From contig JBEKIF010000138.1 in NCBI GenBank assembly GCA_050011895.1, positions 1-6,859 of the forward strand: 6,859 nucleotides of DNA, given 5' to 3'. A program made the translations under genes and the position numbers. The first letter of the stretch is position 1, and every line of letters begins with the position of its first letter. Origin of the DNA: DATBGO01 sp050011895 (GTDB taxonomy: Bacteria > Actinomycetota > Actinomycetes > Streptosporangiales > Streptosporangiaceae). The notes under the pieces were generated by a model. It saw only the letters and a list, made by a program, of their open reading frames with translations. It was not told where the DNA came from and searched no databases. Shown here piece by piece: positions 1 through 5,735 of this stretch.

Positions 1-369
1 GCCGATGTCGACATGATCAGGAACTTCGGCACCGTGATCGATGACGACGCGGTCCGGTCGCTTGTTCTCTCGACCAGGCTGCTGGGCAGCCGGGAGATAA
101 TGATCATCAATCACACCGACTGCGGGATGCTCAGGTTCACCGACAGCGAGTTCGAGGACCGGCTCCGCAAAGAGACAGGGCGGGCGCCGATTGCGCCGGC
201 TAAATTCTACAGCTTCACCGACGCCGAGGCTAACACCAAGGAGCAGATCCAGAAGGCCAGGTCACATCCGTGGATCTCGCCGGACGTTCCGGTCAGGGGA
301 TTCGTTTTTGACGTCAGTACCGGGCGGCTCAGCGAAGTGTTCCCGGATGGTGAGACCGCCACTGCTTAG
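1..369 (+). CDS. Beta-class carbonic anhydrase, 5'-truncated by window edge
   Basis: Beta-carbonic anhydrase, a cytosolic zinc enzyme interconverting CO2 and bicarbonate. The frame is open from base 1 and ends with TAG at 367-369, giving 122 visible residues; the N-terminus lies outside the window. Visible signatures are the M-I-R-N-F-G stretch (fragment residues 5-10), matching the family's V-I-R-N-A-G core, and N-H-T-D-C-G-M (37-43), which holds the zinc-binding His38 and Cys41. The R-G-F-V-F-D-V-x-T-G-x-L near the C-terminus is typical of the short mycobacterial Rv1284-like subgroup, as I remember that sequence. The third zinc ligand (Cys) and the Asp-Arg dyad would lie upstream of the window, so catalytic completeness cannot be judged. 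The ATG at 13 falls inside the conserved core and is not a plausible start. Nothing follows it on the same strand for 464 nt, so it appears to end its transcript. Confidence 0.93.
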   Translation, partial: ADVDMIRNFGTVIDDDAVRSLVLSTRLLGSREIMIINHTDCGMLRFTDSEFEDRLRKETGRAPIAPAKFYSFTDAEANTKEQIQKARSHPWISPDVPVRGFVFDVSTGRLSEVFPDGETATA

Positions 370-833
370 TGAGGGCGTCGTCGCCTCGGCGCGTGCTGCG
401 CGAGGACGCCTGGCGACGGAGCTGGCGCCTGAGCTGCAAGAGACTCCAGACCTCCGCTGTCCGCGCGGGTAGGGGCCGGCCTTGGTGGCGCCTCGTGGAC
501 GGTGGCCGTCGGTGCCGGGTAGGCCGGCGCGCCGGCCGGGCGGGGCGGCGATCGGCCGGCTGAGGTTCGAGGGTCGTCCCGTTCCCAGGTTCGCAATGCC
601 CGCAGCCTGGCCGTACGTACGTTGAGGCGAAATGCCGGGCCGGACCGGGGCGTACGGCGGCTGGGTCGTCTGGCCCCGCAGCTCTCGGCGGCAGAGGTGC
701 AGCAACACGGTCGTTAGGGGTGGCCAGCGTGATGGTCAGGAGCAATCGGCCGAAGCGCCGGCATCCTGGCCGGGCTACCGAAGCGACACAATGCTGAATC
801 AGACAGGCAGCCCAGGCCAAAGGAGATGCCGAC
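370..833. other. Gene-free intergenic stretch, carbonic anhydrase to hydrolase
   Basis: About 460 bases without a supportable gene. Open frames on both strands translate to Arg/Pro/Gly/Ala-rich sequence with no recognisable family, as expected from unconstrained GC-rich DNA. It contains a perfect 16-bp palindrome at 522-537, a 10-bp palindrome (cgtacgtacg) at 612-621, and competing GC hairpins just after the carbonic anhydrase stop (384-405; 379-385 with 412-418) without a T-tract. The promoter of the hydrolase gene probably lies in the last 100-150 bases, but I see no confident -35/-10 pair. No tRNA-like fold was found. Confidence 0.6.
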
Positions 834-1736
834 ATGCCGAGCCAGGCCATGCAGGACGTGATCGACACCCTCAGGGACCGGCGGAAGGCCAGTGCCAGCC
901 AGACCCCGCCGGCGCTGGAAGAGCTTCGCGCCGACTTCGTCCCCGGGGACCGCCTTCATCCGGTGCCTGACGACGTGCTGGTGACGGAGGTGACCGCTGG
1001 CGGGGTGCCCGCCCACTGGCTGGCCGCCCCGGGAACCGACACCGGCCGGGTGCTCCTCTTCCTGCACGGCGGAGGTTATGAGCTCGGGTCGCTTCGGAGC
1101 GACGGCGAGCTGGCCGCCCGGCTGGGACGGGCCAGCGGGATGCGGGTGCTGTTCCCCGAATACCGCCTGGCCCCCGAGCATCCCTTCCCTGCCGCCATCG
1201 ATGACGTCCTGGCCGCGTGGCGCTGGCTGCGCACCGGCCAGGACCTGAGCCCAGGCTCAATAGCGGTGGCCGGCGACTCGGCTGGCGGAGGGCTCGCCGT
1301 CGCCCTGCTCGTGGCCTCGCGTGACGCCGGAGAGGCATTGCCCGGGGCCGCCGTACTGATGTCCCCGACGGTGGATCTGACCAGCTCGGGGGCCTCGATG
1401 ACCGAGCGCGCCGAGCAGGATCCGATCTCCACCCCCGCCATGCTTCGTCAGTTCGCCTCCGACTACCTGGCCGGGGCTGACCCCAAGACGCCCCTGGCCT
1501 CGCCGCTGTTCGCCGCACTGTCCGGGCTCCCGCCGCTGCTCATCCAGGTCGGCACGGCCGACCTGCTGCTCAGCGATTCCGAACGCCTGGCCACCGCAGC
1601 AGCCGCAGCCGGGGCCGACGTCACCCTGCAGATCGGCGAGGGCCTGCCCCACGTCTACCAGCTCCTGCTCGGCACCCCTGAGGCAGCCGACGCCACCGAG
1701 CAGATCGGGAAATTCCTGCGCGGCCGGGTCCCCTAA
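834..1736 (+). CDS. Alpha/beta hydrolase of the hormone-sensitive lipase (HSL) family
   Basis: A 300-residue esterase/lipase-like hydrolase, probably cytoplasmic because no signal peptide is visible. Known of the family: HSL (type IV) enzymes cleave short- to medium-chain carboxylic esters. The oxyanion-hole motif H-G-G-G is at residues 78-81, the R-L-A-P-E-H-P-F-P-A block at 111-120, and the nucleophile elbow G-D-S-A-G-G at 147-152 with Ser149. Asp243 (in G-T-A-D-L-L) and His273 (in G-L-P-H) complete the catalytic triad. Length is normal for the family. The ATG at 834 has a strong ribosome-binding site, AAGGAG at 820-825, 8 nt upstream. The N-terminal ~40 residues form the short helical cap usual in this family. 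The gene stands alone: 464 nt of non-coding DNA upstream and a convergent gene ending 222 nt downstream. The natural substrate cannot be inferred; resemblance to mycobacterial LipN/NlhH-type esterases is only general. Confidence 0.93.
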   Translation: MPSQAMQDVIDTLRDRRKASASQTPPALEELRADFVPGDRLHPVPDDVLVTEVTAGGVPAHWLAAPGTDTGRVLLFLHGGGYELGSLRSDGELAARLGRASGMRVLFPEYRLAPEHPFPAAIDDVLAAWRWLRTGQDLSPGSIAVAGDSAGGGLAVALLVASRDAGEALPGAAVLMSPTVDLTSSGASMTERAEQDPISTPAMLRQFASDYLAGADPKTPLASPLFAALSGLPPLLIQVGTADLLLSDSERLATAAAAAGADVTLQIGEGLPHVYQLLLGTPEAADATEQIGKFLRGRVP

Positions 1737-1958
1737 CCAGACAGTCCATAGACAGCGGGCACGAGGAAGCTCGCAACACGCAGCAACACCGCCGCCCTTG
1801 GGATACCCGAAAATCCGCAGCGCGATCGGTCGGCGCAGCGCTGATGGCTGACCGTGGGAACTGAAGCTCCCGGCCGGCGCTAAGAAGTCGAGCGATAGCG
1901 ATGAGGAGAATGACGCGGTGAGGAGAGCCGCCACTGTTATACGCGAATGAAAGGCGCG

Positions 1959-3341
1959 TCATCGCCGGCCGTCGCCGGCCTGGCGCACGGCCCCGGCGGC
2001 CTGCCGTGCCGCCACGAGAATCGGATCCCACACCGGGGCGAACGGCGGAGCGTACGCGAGGTCCAGGGCGGTCATCTCTTCTACCGTCATCCGGTTCCAT
2101 AGCGCTGTCGCAGCCGTGTCGATCCGCTTGGCCGATCCCTCCTGACCGACGATCTGCACTCCCAGCAGACGTCCGGTGCAGCGTTCGGCGGTCATCTTGA
2201 CGTTCATCCGCTGGGTACCCGGGAAGTAGCCGGCCTTCGTCGTGGACCGCACGGTTACGGTCACGTATTTGAATCCGGCGCGGGTGGCGTCGCGCTCGCG
2301 CAGCCCAGTCCGGGCGATCTCCAGATGGCACACCTTGCTCACCGCCGTGCCGACCACCCCGGGAAACGTGGCGTAGGAGCCGGCCAGATTGTGCCCGATG
2401 ACCCGGCCCTGCTTGTTGGCGTGGGTGCCGAGCGCCACATGCTGGTACTGACCCGAAACCAGGTTGAGGACCTCCACGCAGTCGCCGCCGGCCCAGATAT
2501 TCTCGTGGCCGAGAACCTGCATCTGCATGTTCGTGCGCAGGCCGCCGTGATCGCCCAGCGCCAGGCCGGCATCTTGTGCGAGCGCGGTGTTCGGCCGTGC
2601 TCCGAGGCCGAGGACGACGACGTCGGCCGGGATGGAGCCGTCGGCGGTCAGCACCGAGCGGATCCTGTGGTTGCTGCCGGTCTCGAATCCGATGACGGCG
2701 GTGTCGGTGCGCATATCGATGCCGATGTCCTCCATGGCCCGGTTTACCGCCGCCCCCATGTCCGGGTCGAGCGTGGTCATCGGCTGCGCGGCCTGATCGA
2801 CGACGGTGACGGCGACCCCGTGTCGCACCAGTGCCTCGGCCATCTCCACGCCGATGTAGCCCCCGCCGACCACCACGGCCCGCCGCGGCTGCGCGCGGTG
2901 CAGATCCGCCAGGAGCGCGGTACCGTCGTCGAGAGTCTGCACGCCGAACACGCCGATGGCGTCCACGCCGGGCAGTGGCGGTCGCACCGGGACCGCGCCG
3001 GTCGCGATGACCAGAGAGTCGAAGCCTTCCCGGAACGACCGCCCGGCGGCAAGGTCATGAGCGAGCACCCGTCCGGCCGCGAGGTCGATCTTCTCCACCT
3101 CGGTTCGCATCCGAAGGTCGATGCCGTTGCGCCGGTGTGCGTCCGGCGAACGGGCGACCAGACGCTCCGGCCCGTCGACATCGCCGGCTACCCAGTACGG
3201 GATGCCACAGGCAGCGTAGGAGCTGTACTCTCCGCGCTCGAACGCGACGATCTCGACCGCGTCGCCTGCGATTCGCTTGGCCTGCGAGGCTGCGCTCATC
3301 CCGGCCGCGTCCGCCCCGATGACGACGATCCGCTCGGTCAT
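1959..3341 (-). CDS. CoA-disulfide reductase-like FAD/NAD(P)H oxidoreductase
   Basis: A 460-residue cytoplasmic flavoprotein of the pyridine nucleotide-disulfide oxidoreductase class, closest in architecture to CoA-disulfide reductase/NADH oxidase enzymes. Order of parts: FAD-binding V-V-I-G-A-D-A-A-G at 6-14, redox Cys45 in A-A-C-G-I-P-Y-W (43-50), I-A-T-G at 112-115, NAD(P)H-binding G-G-G-Y-I-G-V-E at 159-166, second FAD motif W-A-G-G-D at 283-287, then the dimerisation domain. Tyr372 (G-Y-F-P-G) and Tyr430 (A-Y-A-P-P-F) look like the two active-site tyrosines of CoA-disulfide reductases. Asp182 at the end of the second nucleotide-binding strand would favour NADH; that is inference. A single cysteine, not a CxxxxC pair, argues against lipoamide/mycothiol reductase. 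There is no C-terminal rhodanese domain. The frame stays open upstream to 3533, but that extension overlaps osmC and is low-complexity, so ATG at 3341 is preferred; an in-frame GTG at 3359 (six codons longer, GGAG upstream) is the alternative. Likely cotranscribed with osmC. Confidence 0.9.
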   Translation of the reverse strand: MTERIVVIGADAAGMSAASQAKRIAGDAVEIVAFERGEYSSYAACGIPYWVAGDVDGPERLVARSPDAHRRNGIDLRMRTEVEKIDLAAGRVLAHDLAAGRSFREGFDSLVIATGAVPVRPPLPGVDAIGVFGVQTLDDGTALLADLHRAQPRRAVVVGGGYIGVEMAEALVRHGVAVTVVDQAAQPMTTLDPDMGAAVNRAMEDIGIDMRTDTAVIGFETGSNHRIRSVLTADGSIPADVVVLGLGARPNTALAQDAGLALGDHGGLRTNMQMQVLGHENIWAGGDCVEVLNLVSGQYQHVALGTHANKQGRVIGHNLAGSYATFPGVVGTAVSKVCHLEIARTGLRERDATRAGFKYVTVTVRSTTKAGYFPGTQRMNVKMTAERCTGRLLGVQIVGQEGSAKRIDTAATALWNRMTVEEMTALDLAYAPPFAPVWDPILVAARQAAGAVRQAGDGRR

Positions 3342-3394
3342 GGGATCATCACGCCCCACTGCCTGGGCTGCTCCGTCGCGTGCGTGGCCACCGG

Positions 3395-3811
3395 TCAGAC
3401 TGCCGCGGTTGTGGTACGGATCCCGGTTCCCGCCCGGACCGCCCTGGTGACCGGGGTCTTCTCCGCGATCTCGGCCAGCTTCGCGCGCTGGTCCTCGTCG
3501 GCGCCGTGCAGGGTGATCAGCCGGTCGATCCACCTGGTGTTCCGGTCTTTGACGACGTAGGTCAGCTCGACATCCACGCCAGCCAGCGGCCAGCTCTGAT
3601 GTTCGGCGTACATTCGCAGCGTGATCGCGGTGCAGGCACCGAGCCCGGACAGCAGCAGGCCGAACGGAGCCGGACCAGTGTCGCCGCCGCCGTGGTCGAC
3701 CGGTTCGTCGCCACGCAGCGCATGGCCCCCCGTGTTGATGCGCACACCGTACGGCGTTTCCTCACTTGTCACGGTGGCGGTGGCGATGGTGGTGTCACGG
3801 TCGTCGCTCAT
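3395..3811 (-). CDS. OsmC/Ohr-family protein
   Basis: A 138-residue cytoplasmic protein of the OsmC/Ohr superfamily, whose studied members reduce organic hydroperoxides through a reactive cysteine. The signature L-L-S-G-L-G-A-C-T-A-I-T-L-R-M-Y (53-68) carries the peroxidatic-type Cys60, followed by W-P-L at 74-76, the usual pattern in this subfamily. Length is typical. At the place of the second cysteine (C-P-V in classical OsmC/Ohr) this protein has K-T-P-V-T-R (118-123), so Thr119 replaces it and Cys60 is the only cysteine. I have the impression that T-P-V is common in this particular subfamily. A dithiol peroxidase cycle is therefore unlikely; an external thiol would be needed, or the role may be different. 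It is the first gene of a probable two-gene minus-strand unit with the flavoprotein, separated by 53 nt. ATG at 3811 is chosen over the GTG one codon upstream on ribosome-binding-site spacing. Confidence 0.92.
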   Translation of the reverse strand: MSDDRDTTIATATVTSEETPYGVRINTGGHALRGDEPVDHGGGDTGPAPFGLLLSGLGACTAITLRMYAEHQSWPLAGVDVELTYVVKDRNTRWIDRLITLHGADEDQRAKLAEIAEKTPVTRAVRAGTGIRTTTAAV

Positions 3812-4301
3812 CACGCCATCCTTAACCTATGCGCGTCCGCTGCGCCGCCACGGAGCATGCCGGGGCCTGCAGCCCACCCTCGCCTGCATTCTGCTCTTCG
3901 TCATCAGGCTCGCGGTGCGCCCTGGGACGCTTGCTTGTCGCCGAACAGAAGTTCGGGCCGGTTGGCGCCTCCCAGCCGGAAACCCTTGTCGCGCGGACGC
4001 CGAGCACAGCTCCATCATCACGGTGATGAAACCCGTCGTCTATGTTCCCTGGTACCAAGTCCTACCGCGGATATTGTCCGGCGGCCGCCCCAGTGACCGC
4101 CTTGAACCTGGCCCCGGGCGCACTGTTCCCCGGCGGCAGGTTTGACCCGTATCCCGGGTGACCCCGTTGTGCGCCACCACCGCGGATCTGGCATCGTGTT
4201 GTCGCTCCAGCCATCGACGGCCCCCGCCAGGGAGGGCAATGTCATAGCGAACACACCCTTACCACCACGCGGGCATCGGTGTCTCACCCTGGAGATCGGC
4301 G
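3812..4301. other. Gene-free divergent region between osmC and the PHA block
   Basis: About 490 bases between divergently transcribed units, expected to hold both promoters. No open frame here resembles a known protein and the frames on either strand read as low-complexity shadow. Visible structure: a 15-base dyad (7-bp arms, one central base) at 4015-4029, and a 5-bp inverted repeat acccg/cgggt around 4145-4159. A TTGACC at about 4143 resembles a -35 box, but there is no good -10 at 17-18 bases from it. A purine-rich GGAGG at 4231-4235 precedes a three-codon ATG-TCA-TAG (4239-4247), which I do not call a gene. Confidence 0.55.
3819..3823 (-). promoter_or_regulatory. Ribosome-binding site of the OsmC-family gene
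   Basis: On the minus strand AAGGA is read from 3823 to 3819. It lies 7 nt before the ATG at 3811 and only 4 nt before the GTG at 3814, which favours the ATG as the start. Confidence 0.6.
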
Positions 4302-5165
4302 ATGGCAACTGCGCAGGCCAACGCAGACAACGCGGCGGCGCCCCTCGACCAGTTGCTGATCGACGTAGGAGCCGGGCCGGTGCGACGCTGGCTGCCCGGC
4401 CGCCCCGGCGTCGAGTTCACCGCCAGCCTGGCCGGCAGGCCCCGTAAGGTCGGCCGCCGGCTGTCGATCATGGTCGGTGAGCTCGACCGCGTCGCGCTCG
4501 GCAGGTCCGCCGTTGAGCCGAAGCGTGGCGACCGGCGGTTCGCCGACCCGGCCTGGACGCACAACCCGTGGCTGCGCCGGCTCGTCCAGGCCTACCTGGC
4601 AACCGGCGATGCGGTGGCGGGACTCGTGGACGACGCCGGGCTCGCCTGGCGCAGCGACCAGCAGATCCGGTTCCTGGCCGAGAACATCGTCGAGGCCATC
4701 TCCCCCAGCAACGTCCTTATGGTGAATCCCGGGTCGGCGAAGGCCGTCATCGACACCGGCGGGGCGAGCATCGTGCGCGGCGCGCGGGCCTTCGTCCGGG
4801 ACATGTCGTCTTCGCCACGGGTGCCGCGCATGGTCGATCCGGACGCGCTGAAACCCGGGCGTGACCTCGCGCTGACGCCGGGGGCGGTGGAGGCGACCGA
4901 TGCGCTCGTCAAGACCGCCGACGAGGCCGCTTCGGACGTACCTGTGACCGGGGTGCTTGACGAGGCCGCGGCGCAGCGCATCCGCGGTCTCAACCAGCAG
5001 GTCCTCGACCAGGCTAGCGCCGCTGGCGCGGTCGACGGGTACGAGAAAGCGTCGACGGGTACGAGAAAGCCCTGCAGGATATGGCCGACTTCGAAACCAA
5101 GATCGCGGGCGGCAGCCCGCTTGACTGGCCGCAGGCTGTCGCCCGCTCGCAGACCAAGTTCGTGA
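4302..5165 (+). pseudogene. phaC: PHA synthase N-terminal domain joined to a phasin-like segment, frameshifted
   Basis: Residues 1-195 match the N-terminal domain of a class I polyhydroxyalkanoate synthase, the enzyme that polymerises (R)-3-hydroxyacyl-CoA on cytoplasmic granules. Recognisable blocks are R-R-F-A-D-P-A-W (78-85), N-P-W-L-R-R-L-V-Q-A-Y-L (88-99), S-P-S-N (134-137), D-T-G-G-A-S-I-V-R-G-A-R (151-162) and L-A-L-T-P-G-A-V (189-196). In intact synthases the last block leads into the alpha/beta-hydrolase domain with the lipase-box Cys, Asp and His. All of that is missing here; the frame continues instead into a helical phasin-like sequence (196-250). An exact 20-bp duplication at 5031-5070 then shifts the frame, giving about 37 Arg/Pro/Ser-rich residues before the stop at 5165. 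ATG at 4302 has GGAG at 4291-4294, 7 nt upstream. It cannot be a polymerase as read. Called a decayed gene, though the first 250 codons are intact and could be translated. Confidence 0.8.
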
Positions 5166-5218
5166 CCGACCTGGTTTCGATGTACGCCGATGCGATCAGG
5201 AGCGGCCTGTCGGGCTAG
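4887..5218 (+). pseudogene. Phasin-like segment disrupted by a 20-bp duplication
   Basis: The sequence after the synthase fragment is rich in Ala, Asp, Glu, Gln and Lys and predicted helical. It begins V-E-A-T-D-A-L-V-K-T-A-D-E and, after dropping one 20-bp repeat copy, continues through D-F-E-T-K-I-A-G-G (near 5078-5104) and A-R-S-Q-T-K-F-V-T-D (near 5141-5170) to TAG at 5216-5218. That pattern, with the spacing F-x-x-K-[ILV]-A-G followed by an amphipathic helix around S-Q-x-x-F-V, is like small phasins, the non-catalytic proteins coating PHA granules. Assignment rests on pattern and neighbourhood rather than one diagnostic motif. The GTG at 4887 (codon 196 of the fused frame) may be the original phasin start, with weak G-rich sequence just before it; otherwise its N-terminus was lost at the fusion. 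The repaired reading would be about 103 residues, compact for the family. The repaired stop lies 15 nt before the hydratase start, as in a cotranscribed pair. Confidence 0.6.
5031..5070 (+). repeat. Exact 20-bp tandem duplication
   Basis: The unit gtcgacgggtacgagaaagc occurs at 5031-5050 and again, without a mismatch, at 5051-5070. Since 20 is not a multiple of 3, it moves the phasin-like reading out of frame. Removing either copy gives an uninterrupted frame from 4302 to 5218. Perfect identity of the copies suggests a recent event, a slippage-prone site, or an assembly artefact. Confidence 0.97.
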
Positions 5219-5233
5219 CCGGATTGGAGCGCG

Positions 5234-5686
5234 GTGACCATTCAGTTGAGCAAGCTGGCTGACCTGCTCGGCATGGTCGGCCAGGAGATCGGGACGGGCG
5301 ATTGGCATGCGATCACCCAGCACCAGGTAAACATCTTCGCCGATGCCACCCATGATCATCAGTGGATCCACGTGGAGCCGGAGCGCGCCGCGAAGGGCCC
5401 CTACGGGGGCCCGATCGCGCACGGTTACCTGACGTTGTCGTTCTGTCCGGTGTTTCTCGACGATGTTCTCAAGATCGACGCGGTGACGGCCGCGGTGAAC
5501 TACGGCGTCAACAGGGTTCGCTTCCCGGCACCGGTGCCGGTCGGCAGCAGGATACGCGGGCACGTCAGGCTGGTATCCGCCGAGCAGAAGCAGGCCGGCC
5601 TGGAGTGCGCGTTCGGGATTCTGGTCGAGCTCGAGGGGTCGGATCGGCCGGCCTGCGTCATCGAGACGGTTGTGATCTACCGGTAG
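5234..5686 (+). CDS. MaoC-like (R)-specific enoyl-CoA hydratase, PhaJ type
   Basis: A 150-residue single hot-dog-fold protein of the MaoC/hydratase 2 family, cytoplasmic. Characterised relatives hydrate trans-2-enoyl-CoA to (R)-3-hydroxyacyl-CoA, linking beta-oxidation to PHA synthesis. The hydratase 2 signature is complete: F-A-D-A-T-H-D-H-Q-W-I-H spans 35-46, with Asp41 and His46 five residues apart as in the catalytic pair of PhaJ, followed by G-P-Y-G-G-P-I-A-H-G-Y-L-T-L-S (55-69). N-Y-G-V-N-R-V-R-F-P-A-P-V-P-V-G-S (89-105) is characteristic of actinobacterial single-domain members. Length is normal. The start is the GTG at 5234; GGAG at 5226-5229 is only 4 nt upstream, but no in-frame alternative fits the family N-terminus better. 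It follows the repaired phasin stop by 15 nt and precedes the CoA-transferase by 49 nt, consistent with one operon. A general role in fatty-acid or other acyl-CoA catabolism is the alternative. Confidence 0.9.
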   Translation: MTIQLSKLADLLGMVGQEIGTGDWHAITQHQVNIFADATHDHQWIHVEPERAAKGPYGGPIAHGYLTLSFCPVFLDDVLKIDAVTAAVNYGVNRVRFPAPVPVGSRIRGHVRLVSAEQKQAGLECAFGILVELEGSDRPACVIETVVIYR

Positions 5687-5735
5687 TGCCGCCAATTACC
5701 AAGCGCAGGAGTAATTATCAAGGGAGCGCGGTCCG

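Noticed and set aside
379..418. Possible terminator hairpins after carbonic anhydrase
   Set aside because: Two mutually exclusive GC stems, one bulged and one with a 26-base loop, and no T-tract; expected by chance at this composition.
1941..1959. acgcg/cgcgt inverted repeat next to the flavoprotein stop
   Set aside because: Only a 5-bp stem with a 9-base loop and no T-run on the minus strand, too weak to call a terminator.
1962..1980. Short direct repeat tcgccggcc (twice) at the flavoprotein C-terminus
   Set aside because: A 9-base GC-rich repeat within coding sequence that keeps the frame; composition explains it.
3342..3533. 64-codon N-terminal extension of the flavoprotein frame
   Set aside because: Its sequence is Arg/Gly/Asp-rich without family similarity and overlaps the osmC coding region; the FAD-binding motif begins right after the ATG at 3341.
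2325..3560. 411-codon plus-strand open frame
   Set aside because: It lies wholly opposite the flavoprotein gene and reads as His/Arg/Asp/Gly-rich sequence with no domain; a GC-rich antisense shadow.
4231..4247. GGAGG followed by ATG-TCA-TAG, a possible leader mini-ORF
   Set aside because: Only two codons plus stop, with 3 nt between GGAGG and ATG, too close for good initiation; likely chance.
4018..4308. 96-codon minus-strand open frame in the divergent region
   Set aside because: No recognisable domain or convincing ribosome-binding site, and it overlaps the phaC translation start region.
4592..5695. 367-codon minus-strand open frame
   Set aside because: It is antisense to the phaC remnant and the MaoC gene, both with recognisable motifs on the plus strand, and has no motif of its own.
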